Shown here: positions 8,147 through 17,294 of the stretch, piece after piece | How positions within the stretch are numbered: the first letter of the stretch is position 1 | Layout of the letters: the number at the start of each line of letters is the position of its first letter | Assembly: GCF_014268495.2 (NCBI RefSeq) | Contig: NZ_CP077087.1 | Coordinates: 6,312,001-6,376,000, forward strand | Direction of reading: 5' to 3' | Source: Pseudomonas monsensis | GTDB taxonomy: Bacteria > Pseudomonadota > Gammaproteobacteria > Pseudomonadales > Pseudomonadaceae | Length of the DNA: 64,000 bases | Made by a program: the position numbers and the translations under genes | Notes under the pieces: generated by a model | Database searches by the model: none | Told to the model about the DNA's origin: nothing | The model's input: the letters and a program-made list of their open reading frames with translations, nothing else

Positions 8147-8596
8147 ATGGCCTATTGGCTGATGAAATCCGAGCCCGACGAACTTTCGATCAAAGGCCTG
8201 GAGAAGCTCGGCACAGCGCGCTGGGACGGGGTTCGCAACTATCAGGCGCGCAATTTCCTGCGCGCGATGGCGGTAGGCGATGAGTTCTTTTTCTACCATT
8301 CCAGCTGCCCGGAACCGGGGATTGCCGGCATCGGCAGAATCATCCAGGCCGCGTACCCGGATCCCACCGCACTGGAGCCGGAGAGCCATTACTTCGATCC
8401 AAAGGCCACAGTGGAAAAAAATGCCTGGAGCGCCATCGACGTGGCGCACGTCGAAACCTTTGCGCGGGTCTTGAAACTCGATTACCTGAAACAGCAGACC
8501 GCGCTGGCGCAAATGCCGCTGGTGCAGAAGGGCTCGCGGCTGTCAGTGATGCCCGTCACCGCCGAACAATGGGCCGCTGTGCTCGGCCTGCGCTGA
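8147..8596 (+). CDS. EVE-domain protein
   Basis: This is a 149-residue single-domain protein of the EVE/PUA-like fold related to human THYN1. The opening MAYWLMKSEPDELSI, the WDGVRNYQARNFLR block near residues 26-39 and EFFFYHSS near 46-53 are the family hallmarks. Such domains bind modified bases in DNA or RNA, which is family knowledge. The target here is not known. Start is supported by CAGGAG 9 nt upstream. It stands alone between a membrane peptide gene on the other strand and the ABC export operon. Confidence 0.9.
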   Translation: MAYWLMKSEPDELSIKGLEKLGTARWDGVRNYQARNFLRAMAVGDEFFFYHSSCPEPGIAGIGRIIQAAYPDPTALEPESHYFDPKATVEKNAWSAIDVAHVETFARVLKLDYLKQQTALAQMPLVQKGSRLSVMPVTAEQWAAVLGLR

Positions 8597-8719
8597 GAAC
8601 CGCCCGGTCACGCAGTGCTGGCAGACAAAAGGGTCTAGGCTTGCCGCTCATTTGATTGACATCAAGCGCCCCCCGCGCTTGAACCGTCAGACTGGACGCC
8701 ACAGCCGCAGGATGCCCCC

Positions 8720-9685
8720 ATGTCGACGCACCGCCGTTCCTCACTTTTATTTGCCGGATCGCTCATCGCCTTACTGTTGGCCGCCGGCGGCTTCGGTTAC
8801 TGGAAGTCAATCAGCAGTCGCCTGCCCGAGGGCCTGTCGGCCGGCAACGGACGACTCGAAGCCACCGAAGTGCAGATCGCCAGCAAGACCCCCGGTCGCC
8901 TCGCCGAGGTGCTGGTCGATGAAGGCGACAAGGTCAGCCAGGGCCAATTGCTGGCGCGCATGGACACGCGCACCCTTGAAGCCCAGCGTAACCAGGCCGA
9001 AGCCGAGGTCGTGCGTGCGCGGGAAAACCTCAACGCCGCCCAGGCCAACGTGCAGTTGCGTCAGAGTGAGCTATTGCTGGCCCAGCAGGAACTCGGGCGC
9101 TCCCAATCACTGTTCAAGCACGGTTTCGTCAGTGCCCAGGTCATCGATCAATTGCAGTCGCGCATCGGCACCGGCAACGCAGCCGTGACGGCGGCGCGCG
9201 CTCAGGTGTCGGCGGTCAGTGCAGCGATTGGCGCTGCACAGGCGCAGGTCGCGCAACTGACCAGCGAAATCGACGACAGCAGCCTGCGCGCGCCGATTGA
9301 TGGCGTGATCCAGTTGCGCATGGCCGAACCCGGCGAGGTGCTGGGGGCCGGTGGCCGCGTCCTGCTGTTGATCGATCCCAATGATCAGTACATGAACCTC
9401 TACCTGTCCGCCGCCGTGGCCGGACGTCTGGCGGTGGGCGATGAAGCGCGGGTGCTGCTCGATGCCCTGCCCGACAAGCCGTTGCCGGCAAAAATCAGCT
9501 TCGTCGCCGGCAAATCACAGTTCACCCCGAAAGAGGTCGAAACCCGCGACGAGCGGCAAAAACTGGTGTTCCGCGTCAAGCTGCGCCTGACCCAACCCAG
9601 CGCCGTGCCGCAAGCCAAGCCCGGCATGCCCGGCGCCGGGTATGTACGCACCGCGCCGATAGCCTGGCCGGCCAATCTGCAATGA
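8720..9685 (+). CDS. HlyD-family periplasmic adaptor of an ABC exporter (YbhG-like)
   Basis: This 321-residue membrane-fusion protein has an N-terminal anchor at residues 10-27, a biotinyl-lipoyl-like segment around VLVDEGDKVSQGQLLARMD (about 69-87), a coiled-coil hairpin at about 90-190 and a closing beta domain with SLRAPIDGVI. It should link the ABC permeases to an outer-membrane channel. The stop overlaps the next start by 4 nt (ATGA), making an operon with the two ABC genes. Substrate is not evident. YbhG-type systems export hydrophobic drugs. Confidence 0.88.
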   Translation: MSTHRRSSLLFAGSLIALLLAAGGFGYWKSISSRLPEGLSAGNGRLEATEVQIASKTPGRLAEVLVDEGDKVSQGQLLARMDTRTLEAQRNQAEAEVVRARENLNAAQANVQLRQSELLLAQQELGRSQSLFKHGFVSAQVIDQLQSRIGTGNAAVTAARAQVSAVSAAIGAAQAQVAQLTSEIDDSSLRAPIDGVIQLRMAEPGEVLGAGGRVLLLIDPNDQYMNLYLSAAVAGRLAVGDEARVLLDALPDKPLPAKISFVAGKSQFTPKEVETRDERQKLVFRVKLRLTQPSAVPQAKPGMPGAGYVRTAPIAWPANLQ

Positions 9686-12405
9686 ACAGCCTCGCTGTTC
9701 AGGCGAACGGCATCGCGCACCGCTACGGCAAACAGCAAGCGCTGAGCGAGATCGCCTTCAGCCTGCCCGCCGGCACCCGTTGCGGGCTGATCGGCCCCGA
9801 TGGCGCGGGCAAGTCCAGCCTGCTGGGGCTGATCGCCGGGGTGAAAGCCTTGCAGCAAGGGCAACTGGACGTCCTCGGCGGGCCGATCCAGCAGCGCCGC
9901 CACCGCGACACACTGTATGCGCGCATCGCCTTCATGCCCCAGGGATTGGGCGGCAACCTGTATCCCGAACTGTCGATCCGCGAAAACATTCAGTTCTTTG
10001 CTACGTTGTTCGGTCTGTCGAAGGCCGACAGCGAGCAACGCATGCACAACCTGCTGCTCGCCACCGACCTGCTGAAATTCGCCGAGCGCCCCGCCGGCAA
10101 ATTGTCCGGCGGCATGAAACAGAAACTCGGGCTGTGCTGCGCGCTGATCCATGAACCGGATCTGTTGATCCTCGACGAGCCGACCACCGGCGTCGACCCG
10201 CTCTCGCGCCGACGGTTCTGGGAACTGGTCGACGACGTGCGGCGCCAGCGCCCGCAACTGACCCTGCTGGTCGCCACCGCGTATATGGAGGAAGCCGAAC
10301 AGTTCGAGCATTGCTTGATGCTCGACAACGGCAAATTGATTGCCACCGGCCTGAGCCGTGAACTGGCGGCCGTCACCCCCAGCGGCAAACTCGATGAGGC
10401 CTTCACCCATTTCCAGGGCGACCGCCAGCATGACGCTCAGCCGCTGGTGATTCCGCCACGCACCGACAGCACCACCGACATCGCCATCGAGGCCCACGAC
10501 CTGACGTTGCGTTTCGGCGACTTCACCGCCGTGGATCACGTCAGCTTCGCCATCGGGCGCGGCGAAATTTTCGGTTTTCTCGGCTCCAACGGCTGCGGCA
10601 AGACCACCACCATGAAAGTCCTGACCGGACTGATGCCGGCCAGCGAGGGCAGCGCGACGCTGCTCGGTAACCCGGTGAATGCCAAGGATCTGGCCACGCG
10701 CAAGCGGGTCGGCTTCATGTCCCAGAGTTTTTCGCTGTATGGCGAGCTCAGTGTGCGGCAGAACCTTGAGCTGCATGCGCGGCTGTTCGACCTGCCCAAG
10801 GTCGAAAGCGCGCAACGCATCGAAGCGTTGATTCAGCGCTTTAACCTGCTCGGCGTCGCCGATCAGCCGTCCGGCGCCCTGCCGCTGGGTCTGCGCCAAC
10901 GTTTGTCACTGGCGGTGGCGGTGTTGCACCGCCCGGAAGTGCTGATTCTCGATGAGCCGACGTCCGGCGTCGATCCGGCAGCCCGCGATGACTTTTGGCG
11001 GCTATTGATCGAACTGTCGCGCGAGCAGGGCGTGACGATTTTCCTCTCCACCCACTTCATGAACGAAGCCCAGCGCTGCGACCGCATCTCGCTGATGCAC
11101 GCCGGCAAAGTCCTCGCGTGCGACACCCCGGCGGCATTGCAACAGCAGTTCGGTGGAGAGACGCTGGAGGCCGCTTTCGTGACCTGCCTGGAACAGGCCC
11201 AGGGCACTGCCGAAACGCCTCCCGCGAGCGAATCATCGACCGCACCAGCGGCCGCCGCGCCGCCACTCAAGCAGCGCGGTTTCAGCCTCGGCCGTCTGCT
11301 CGCGGTGGCCAGTCGCGAAGGCAAGGAGCTGCTGCGTGACAAGGTGCGTATGGCCTTCGCCCTGGCGGGGGCGATCTTCATGATGGTGATCTTCGGCTAC
11401 GGGATTTCCCTGGACGTGGAAAACCTCGCGTTTGCCGTGTACGACCAGGACCAGACGCCGCAGAGCCGAACCTATCTGGAAGCCTTTCGCGGCTCACGCT
11501 ATTTCGATGAACGCCCGGCCATCCACGATGCTCAAGAACTACACCGCCGCCTGCAACGCTCGGAAATCAAACTGGCGCTGGAAATCCCCCCCGGATTTGG
11601 CCGTGACCTGTACGCCGGGCGCCAGCCTGCAGTGGCGGCGTGGCTGGATGGCGGCATGCCGTTTCGCGCCGAGACCAGCCGCAATTATGTCGAAGCCGTG
11701 CACCTGGCCAACCTGCAACAATTGGCCGAGCAGAGCAGCCCCGTGATCAATCATCAGGCGGGTGCCAGCCTCGAGACGCGCTTTCGCTACAACCAGGATG
11801 TGGTCAGCGTCAACGCCATCGGCCCCGGAGTCATGGCGCTGATTTTGGCGTTCATTCCGGCGATGCTCACCGCACTCGGCATCGTGCGCGAAAAAGAACT
11901 CGGCTCGATCACCAACTTCTACGCCACGCCCCTGACCCGCCTGGAGTTTCTGCTGGGCAAACAGGCGCCATACCTACTGGTCAGTCTGGTCAATCTCGCG
12001 CTGCTGGTGGCGATGAACCGCTGGCTGTTTGGCGTGCCGTTCAAGGGCAGCCTGCTGACGCTGGCGTTCGGCGGCCTGCTGTACGTGCTGGCGACCACCA
12101 GCATGGGCCTGCTGATCTCGGCGTTCACCCGCACGCAAATCGCCGCGATCCTCGGCACCATGATCATCACCAGCCTGCCGACCATTCAGTTCTCCGGGCT
12201 GATCGTGCCGCGCTCTTCGCTGGAGGGGGCGGCGGCGGTGATGGGCATGCTGTTTCCGGCAGGACACTTTCTCGACATCGCGGTGGGCACGTTCACCAAG
12301 GCGCTGGACCTGCGGCAGCTGTGGCCGCAATGCCTGGCGCTGTTCGGGTTCTTTGTCGGGTTCACCGGGCTGAGCCTGATCATGCTGAAAAAGCAGGAGG
12401 CCTGA
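9682..12405 (+). CDS. RbbA-like fused ABC transporter: two ATPase domains plus ABC-2 permease
   Basis: This is a 907-residue fusion. The first ATPase domain has Walker A GPDGAGKSS at 38-46, signature LSGGM at 141-145 and DEPTTG at 165-170. The second has GSNGCGKTTT at 301-310 but a changed signature (LPLGLRQ at about 400-406) before DEPTSG near 424. From about residue 560 there is an ABC-2 permease with a membrane anchor, a large extracytoplasmic loop and a cluster of five or six membrane segments near the C-terminus. This is the architecture of E. coli RbbA/YhiH. The altered second signature suggests one degenerate ATP site. It overlaps both neighbours by a few bases. Confidence 0.9.
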   Translation: MNSLAVQANGIAHRYGKQQALSEIAFSLPAGTRCGLIGPDGAGKSSLLGLIAGVKALQQGQLDVLGGPIQQRRHRDTLYARIAFMPQGLGGNLYPELSIRENIQFFATLFGLSKADSEQRMHNLLLATDLLKFAERPAGKLSGGMKQKLGLCCALIHEPDLLILDEPTTGVDPLSRRRFWELVDDVRRQRPQLTLLVATAYMEEAEQFEHCLMLDNGKLIATGLSRELAAVTPSGKLDEAFTHFQGDRQHDAQPLVIPPRTDSTTDIAIEAHDLTLRFGDFTAVDHVSFAIGRGEIFGFLGSNGCGKTTTMKVLTGLMPASEGSATLLGNPVNAKDLATRKRVGFMSQSFSLYGELSVRQNLELHARLFDLPKVESAQRIEALIQRFNLLGVADQPSGALPLGLRQRLSLAVAVLHRPEVLILDEPTSGVDPAARDDFWRLLIELSREQGVTIFLSTHFMNEAQRCDRISLMHAGKVLACDTPAALQQQFGGETLEAAFVTCLEQAQGTAETPPASESSTAPAAAAPPLKQRGFSLGRLLAVASREGKELLRDKVRMAFALAGAIFMMVIFGYGISLDVENLAFAVYDQDQTPQSRTYLEAFRGSRYFDERPAIHDAQELHRRLQRSEIKLALEIPPGFGRDLYAGRQPAVAAWLDGGMPFRAETSRNYVEAVHLANLQQLAEQSSPVINHQAGASLETRFRYNQDVVSVNAIGPGVMALILAFIPAMLTALGIVREKELGSITNFYATPLTRLEFLLGKQAPYLLVSLVNLALLVAMNRWLFGVPFKGSLLTLAFGGLLYVLATTSMGLLISAFTRTQIAAILGTMIITSLPTIQFSGLIVPRSSLEGAAAVMGMLFPAGHFLDIAVGTFTKALDLRQLWPQCLALFGFFVGFTGLSLIMLKKQEA

Positions 12406-13523
12406 TGCATAAGTTCGCGCACATCCTGCGCCTGGGACTTAAGGAACTGACCAGCCTGCGCCACGACAGCGTGTTGCTGCTGTTCCTGTTCTACGCCTTC
12501 ACCGTGGCGATCTACATGCCCGCCGCCGGCTCGGTGATCGGCGTGCACAACGCCAGCGTGGCGATCGTCGACGAAGACCACAGTGCCCTCTCGCGCCAGT
12601 TGGCCCAGGCCCTGCAACCGCCGGAGTTCCAGACGCCGGTGCTGTTGCCCTATACGCAACTCGATCAGGTGATGGACAGCGGCCAGTACACCTTCGTGAT
12701 CAACATTCCGGCAGGGTTTCAAACCGATCTGCTCGCGGCGCGGCAACCGGCCATTCAAGTCAACGTCGATGCCACCGCGATGAGCCAGGCGTTCATGGGC
12801 GCCGGCTACATCAGCCGGATCTTCCAGCGTGAATTGCAGACCTACGGCGGCCAGGGCGATGCCGTGAGCAAGACGCCGATTCAACTGACCACCCGCGCGC
12901 TGTTCAACACCAACCTGGAGGGCGGCTGGTTTCTGGCGGTGATTCAGATCGTCAACAACATCACCATTCTGGCGATCATCCTGACGGGCACGGCGCTGCT
13001 GCGCGAACGCGAGCACGGCACGCTCGACCATTTGCTGGTGCTACCGCTGACGGCGCTGGAAATCATGCTGGCGAAAATCTGGAGCAACCTGCTGGTGGTG
13101 GTGCTGTGCACCTGGCTGTCGCTGGAGGTGGTGGTCAAAGGCGCATTGGGCGTGCCGTTGTCCGGCTCGATGGGCCTGTTTTTGCTGGTGACGGCGGTTT
13201 ATCTGTTTGCCAGTACCGCGTTGGGGATTTTTCTGGCGACCCTGGCGCGCTCGACGCCACAGTTCGGCCTGCTGGCGATTCCAGTAATCATCCCGATGTT
13301 GCTGCTGTCCGGCGGCAGCACGCCGCTGGACAGCATGCCGCAATGGCTGCAGTGGGTCATGCAGGGCTCGCCGTCCACGCATTTTGTCAGCCTCAGCGCC
13401 GCGATTCTGTTTCGCGACGCGGGGCTGAGCGTGGTCTGGCCGGACTTGCTGGCGCTGACGGCCATCGGCCTGCTGTTCTTCTTCATTGCCCTGGCACGCT
13501 TTCGCAAGAGCCTGGCGTCCTGA
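12405..13523 (+). CDS. ABC-2 type permease (YhhJ-like)
   Basis: This is a 372-residue inner-membrane permease with one N-terminal membrane segment (about 23-43), a periplasmic domain of about 130 residues and a C-terminal block of five segments starting near residue 175. The TM block carries the RERE motif (LLREREHGTLDHLLVLPL) at the ABC-2 coupling position. The ATG shares one base with the stop of the preceding fused ATPase gene (TGATG). It probably pairs with the permease half of that fusion to form a heterodimer. Three-gene operon HlyD-RbbA-YhhJ. Confidence 0.9.
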   Translation: MHKFAHILRLGLKELTSLRHDSVLLLFLFYAFTVAIYMPAAGSVIGVHNASVAIVDEDHSALSRQLAQALQPPEFQTPVLLPYTQLDQVMDSGQYTFVINIPAGFQTDLLAARQPAIQVNVDATAMSQAFMGAGYISRIFQRELQTYGGQGDAVSKTPIQLTTRALFNTNLEGGWFLAVIQIVNNITILAIILTGTALLREREHGTLDHLLVLPLTALEIMLAKIWSNLLVVVLCTWLSLEVVVKGALGVPLSGSMGLFLLVTAVYLFASTALGIFLATLARSTPQFGLLAIPVIIPMLLLSGGSTPLDSMPQWLQWVMQGSPSTHFVSLSAAILFRDAGLSVVWPDLLALTAIGLLFFFIALARFRKSLAS

Positions 13524-13539
13524 ACAGCCGCCAGCGTGA

Positions 13540-13947
13540 TTACTGAATGATCAGGTTGTTGAACAACAGGTCTTCAACCACCGGCTTGCCGGTTTCGTCG
13601 TTCATCACTTGCTGAGTCTGCTTCAGGGCTTCCTGACGCAGTTTTTCCTTGCCTTCGATGCTGCTCATCGCCTCGCTGGTCTGCTGGGTAAACAGCGCCA
13701 CCAGTTGATTGCGGATCAGCGGCTCGTTGGCCTTGACCAGTTTGGTCGCTTCTTCACCGGTCACGCGCAATGCCACGTCGGCCTTGTAGACCTTCAGCTT
13801 CGGCGTGCCGTCCAGCCCGTAGTTGCCCACGAACGGCGGGCTCAGGGTGATGTAGTTGACCTTCGGCGCCTCGCCTTCTTTGGCTTCTTCGGCCAGCGCT
13901 GCCACAGGCAGAGACAGGGCCAGCAACAACATGATCCACGCTTTCAC
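13540..13947 (-). CDS. FliL-like secreted or membrane protein
   Basis: This 135-residue protein starts at a GTG (13945-13947) that has an AAGGAG ribosome-binding site 7 nt upstream. An ATG further upstream would give a 172-residue form without such a site. Residues 1-19 are a signal peptide (VKAWIMLLLALSLPVAALA). The rest resembles FliL: a VNYITLSPPFVGNYG segment, VALRVTGEEA and a C-terminal EDLLFNNLIIQ that matches the FliL end. It lies away from flagellar genes, as in P. aeruginosa near PA5233. The role outside the flagellum is unknown. Confidence 0.8.
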   Translation of the reverse strand: MKAWIMLLLALSLPVAALAEEAKEGEAPKVNYITLSPPFVGNYGLDGTPKLKVYKADVALRVTGEEATKLVKANEPLIRNQLVALFTQQTSEAMSSIEGKEKLRQEALKQTQQVMNDETGKPVVEDLLFNNLIIQ

Positions 13948-14097
13948 AATTCGCTCCTTATCCGGTTTGCGGCCTAGCATAACGACCCGCCGCGCAAGCA
14001 CAAGCTTATGGCTGACTATCAGGGTCGGGCATGCTCGTTGACCCGTTGACTGACACACCTACACTTATCGGCCATCACTCCCAAAGGAATAGCCCTG

Positions 14098-15075
14098 ATG
14101 AAAGCCGTGCTGTGCAAAGCCTTCGGCCCTGCCGAATCGCTGGTGCTGGAAGACGTCGCCAGTCCTGTCGCGAAGAAGAACGAAATTCTGCTGGAGGTGC
14201 ACGCCGCCGGGGTCAACTTCCCGGACACGCTGATCATCGAGGGCAAGTACCAGTTCAAGCCGCCCTTCCCGTTCTCGCCGGGCGGTGAAGCGGCTGGCAT
14301 GGTCAGCGCCGTGGGCGAAAAGGTCGGCCATTTGAAGGTCGGCGACCGGGTCATGGCTTTGACCGGTTGGGGCAGCTTTGCCGAACAGGTCGCGGTGCCG
14401 GGCTACAACGTCCTGCCGATCCCGCCGTCGATGGATTTCAACACCGCCGCCGCGTTCAGCATGACCTACGGCACCTCGATGCACGCCCTTAAACAACGGG
14501 CGAACCTGCAACCGGGCGAAACCCTGCTGGTGCTGGGTGCGTCTGGCGGTGTGGGGCTGGCGGCGGTGGAAATCGGCAAAGCCATGGGTGCCCGCGTCAT
14601 CGCTGCCGCCAGCAGCGCGGAGAAACTCGCCGTGGCCAAGGCTGCCGGTGCCGATGAGCTGATCAATTACAGCGAAACCAGCCTCAAGGACGAAATCAAA
14701 CGCCTCACTGATGGCCAGGGTGCCGACGTGATCTACGACCCGGTGGGCGGTGACCTGTTCGATCAAGCCATCCGCGCCATCGCCTGGAACGGCCGGCTGC
14801 TGGTGGTCGGCTTCGCCAGCGGACGCATCCCCGAGTTCCCGGTCAACCTCGCGCTGCTCAAGGGTGCGGCAGTGGTCGGCGTGTTCTGGGGCTCCTTCGC
14901 CCAGCGCCAGCCGCAGGATAACGCGGCGAACTTCCAGCAACTGTTCGGCTGGTTCGCCGAGGGCAAGCTGAAACCGCTGGTGTCGCAGGTGTATCCGCTG
15001 AGCAACGCGGCGCAGGCGATCAATGATCTGGGGCAGCGCAAGGCTGTGGGCAAGGTGGTGGTGCAGGTGCGCTGA
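14098..15075 (+). CDS. Zinc-free NADPH:quinone oxidoreductase, MDR superfamily
   Basis: This 325-residue medium-chain dehydrogenase/reductase has a GroES-like N-terminal domain and a Rossmann domain with the nucleotide motif GASGGVG at 147-153. It lacks the structural zinc cysteines, which fits the QOR/zeta-crystallin branch. Probable role is one- or two-electron reduction of quinones or enals with NADPH. It is divergent from the FliL-like gene over a 150-nt gap, and its upstream region has AAAGGA 9 nt before the start. The exact substrate cannot be told. Confidence 0.85.
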   Translation: MKAVLCKAFGPAESLVLEDVASPVAKKNEILLEVHAAGVNFPDTLIIEGKYQFKPPFPFSPGGEAAGMVSAVGEKVGHLKVGDRVMALTGWGSFAEQVAVPGYNVLPIPPSMDFNTAAAFSMTYGTSMHALKQRANLQPGETLLVLGASGGVGLAAVEIGKAMGARVIAAASSAEKLAVAKAAGADELINYSETSLKDEIKRLTDGQGADVIYDPVGGDLFDQAIRAIAWNGRLLVVGFASGRIPEFPVNLALLKGAAVVGVFWGSFAQRQPQDNAANFQQLFGWFAEGKLKPLVSQVYPLSNAAQAINDLGQRKAVGKVVVQVR

Positions 15076-15089
15076 AACCGTAGCGTGTC

Positions 15090-15719
15090 TCAGCCGCCGG
15101 GCGATGGTGCCGCGTCGCCCGGCAACAGCTGCTCCTGCACCTTCTCGCTACGGGACGGGATGAGCCGCCCGTTCTCATCGAAGCGCAGGACGATCAGCCA
15201 GTCGAACACATCATCCGGCCATTTTTCCTGGCCCATCAACGCTGTGGGGTCGCCACCAAAGGCCTTGAGCAGTTTGTTGATGTGGCCGTGATGCCAGGCG
15301 ATCAACACCGTTTGCGCCTGATTGCTTTTGCGCAACAGTTTGACCAGTTGATGAAGATCGCCATTGACGTAGGGTTGCTCAATCACAAGGTTCAGACGCT
15401 GGGCCAGCGGGGTCAGGGTCAGACGCGAACGTGAACTCTCCGGGACGTCGCCGGCAGCGATCAGACGCTGGGGGGTGAGCGTCTGGCCGTCGAGTTTCAG
15501 CGGATTGAAATAGTCGACGTAGGCGGCCGCACGCTGTTCGCCTCGGGCATTGAGCGCCGACCCCTCAGCCGGTTTTTCCGCATGTCGAATGATCAGCACC
15601 GTGGCGTTGCGCAGACCGGAATGAGTCGGATGATCGGTGATGATCAATGTCAGTAATACAACGGCAAGACCCGCTGCCACCAAAAATCTCGGCATCAATC
15701 TGCGAACCTTCAGTGGCAT
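15090..15719 (-). CDS. Histidine phosphatase family protein, membrane-anchored
   Basis: This is a 209-residue protein with an N-terminal hydrophobic segment at 11-27 that is likely a signal anchor. The catalytic phosphohistidine motif is RHAEKP at 45-50, and the second histidine motif is WHHGHINKLL at 142-151, as in branch-2 histidine phosphatases of unknown substrate. The preceding gene converges on it with a 14-nt gap. Similar proteins are annotated only as phosphoglycerate mutase-like. Alternative start at residue 9. Confidence 0.8.
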   Translation of the reverse strand: MPLKVRRLMPRFLVAAGLAVVLLTLIITDHPTHSGLRNATVLIIRHAEKPAEGSALNARGEQRAAAYVDYFNPLKLDGQTLTPQRLIAAGDVPESSRSRLTLTPLAQRLNLVIEQPYVNGDLHQLVKLLRKSNQAQTVLIAWHHGHINKLLKAFGGDPTALMGQEKWPDDVFDWLIVLRFDENGRLIPSRSEKVQEQLLPGDAAPSPGG

Positions 15720-15865
15720 TTCTTATCTCGGCTGATCAATCGGTTGAACTGGCCGCGAGTCTAAGCCACCCGATGTTCAGAAGTGGTGAAAACGCCCTGT
15801 TCTTACAGCTGAGCGACAGCTTCATAAAGGAAAGTGCGATTTCCAACATTTCCGCTGTTTTGCCA

Positions 15866-15911
15866 ATGCGAACCGGTGCTATTTTCGGTAACGAAACTGT
15901 AACATTCGCAT
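15866..15911 (+). promoter_or_regulatory. Candidate GlpR operator in the glpT leader
   Basis: TTTCG and CGAAA flank GTAA at 15883-15896, giving the TTCG-N4-CGAA core known for GlpR repressor sites. A second inverted pair, ATGCGAA at 15866-15872 and TTCGCAT at 15905-15911, surrounds it nearly concentrically. The site ends about 34 nt before the glpT ATG, a suitable place for repression that is lifted by glycerol-3-phosphate. Confidence 0.55.
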
Positions 15912-15944
15912 CCGCAGTCAAAACAAGAAATCTGGAGCTCTTGA

Positions 15945-17294
15945 ATGTTTGCTTTCTTTCGTCCTGCCGCCCATCAGGCTCCATTGCCTGAAGAAAAAAT
16001 AGACAGCACCTACCGACGCCTGCGCTGGCAGATCTTCGCCGGTATCTTCTTCGGTTACGCGGGTTACTACCTGCTGCGCAAAAACTTCTCCCTGGCCATG
16101 CCGTACCTGATCGACGAAGGCTACAGCCGTGGCGATCTGGGTCTGGCGATGTCGGCCATCGCCATTGCCTACGGCCTGTCCAAGTTCCTGATGGGCCTGG
16201 TCTCCGACCGTTCCAATCCGCGTTACTTCCTGCCGTTCGGCCTGCTGGTATCGGCCGGGGTGATGTTCATTTTCGGTTTCGCGCCATGGGCGACGTCCAG
16301 TGTGACCATGATGTTCATCCTGCTGTTCATCAACGGCTGGGCCCAGGGCATGGGCTGGCCACCGAGTGGACGCACAATGGTGCACTGGTGGTCGCAGAAG
16401 GAACGCGGCGGCGTGGTCTCGGTGTGGAACGTGGCGCATAACGTCGGCGGTGGCCTGATCGGTCCGCTGTTCCTGCTCGGCATGGGCCTGTTCAACGACT
16501 GGCACGCAGCGTTCTACGTGCCCGCAGCCGTGGCGCTGGGCGTGGCGGTGTTTGCCTTCATCACCATGCGCGACACCCCGCAATCGGTCGGCCTGCCGCC
16601 GATCGAGAAGTACAAGAACGATTACCCGGAAGGCTACGACGCCAGCCACGAAGACGAATTCAGCGCCAAGGAAATCTTCGTCAAATACGTGCTGCGCAAC
16701 AAAATGCTCTGGTACATCGCACTGGCCAACGTCTTCGTCTACCTGCTGCGCTACGGCGTGCTGGACTGGGCGCCGACCTACCTCAAGGAAGCCAAGGGTT
16801 TCACCGTGGATAAAACCTCGTGGGCCTATTTCTTCTACGAGTGGGCGGGTATTCCGGGCACGCTGCTGTGTGGCTGGATGTCGGACAAGATCTTCCGTGG
16901 CAACCGTGGCCTGACCGGCATGGTGTTCATGGCGCTGGTGACCGTCGCAACGCTGGTGTACTGGCTGAACCCGGCCGGCAACCCGACCGTGGACATGATT
17001 GCGCTGTTCTCGATCGGCTTCCTGATCTACGGCCCGGTGATGCTGATCGGTCTGCAGGCGCTGGAACTGGCGCCGAAGAAAGCCGCCGGTACGGCAGCTG
17101 GCTTCACCGGTCTGTTCGGTTACTTGGGTGGTTCGGTCGCGGCGAGTGCGGCGATGGGCTACACCGTTGACCACTTCGGCTGGGACGGTGGTTTTGTGCT
17201 GCTGGTGGGCGCTTGCCTGTTGTCGATGGCCTTCCTGGCCCCGACGCTATGGCACAAGCAAGTCGCCAGTCAGAGCCGCGAAGCCGTCGCTTGA
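15945..17294 (+). CDS. glpT: Glycerol-3-phosphate transporter GlpT (phosphate antiporter)
   Basis: This 449-residue major facilitator protein has 12 membrane segments. The N-terminal block RRLRWQIFAGIFFGYAGYYLLRKN and the GWPPSGR and WWSQKERGG blocks near residues 138-155 are characteristic of the organophosphate:phosphate antiporters (GlpT/UhpT). It takes up glycerol-3-phosphate and also lets fosfomycin in, which is family knowledge. A candidate GlpR site lies in the leader. No other glp gene is in the window. Its last 25 nt overlap the 3' end of the convergent chaC gene. Confidence 0.95.
   Translation: MFAFFRPAAHQAPLPEEKIDSTYRRLRWQIFAGIFFGYAGYYLLRKNFSLAMPYLIDEGYSRGDLGLAMSAIAIAYGLSKFLMGLVSDRSNPRYFLPFGLLVSAGVMFIFGFAPWATSSVTMMFILLFINGWAQGMGWPPSGRTMVHWWSQKERGGVVSVWNVAHNVGGGLIGPLFLLGMGLFNDWHAAFYVPAAVALGVAVFAFITMRDTPQSVGLPPIEKYKNDYPEGYDASHEDEFSAKEIFVKYVLRNKMLWYIALANVFVYLLRYGVLDWAPTYLKEAKGFTVDKTSWAYFFYEWAGIPGTLLCGWMSDKIFRGNRGLTGMVFMALVTVATLVYWLNPAGNPTVDMIALFSIGFLIYGPVMLIGLQALELAPKKAAGTAAGFTGLFGYLGGSVAASAAMGYTVDHFGWDGGFVLLVGACLLSMAFLAPTLWHKQVASQSREAVA

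Noticed and set aside
11640..13523. 627-codon frame starting inside the fused ABC gene
   Set aside because: It shifts into the YhhJ-type gene frame. Only the part from the ATG at 12405 is real, and the 5' part is out of frame with the ABC fusion.
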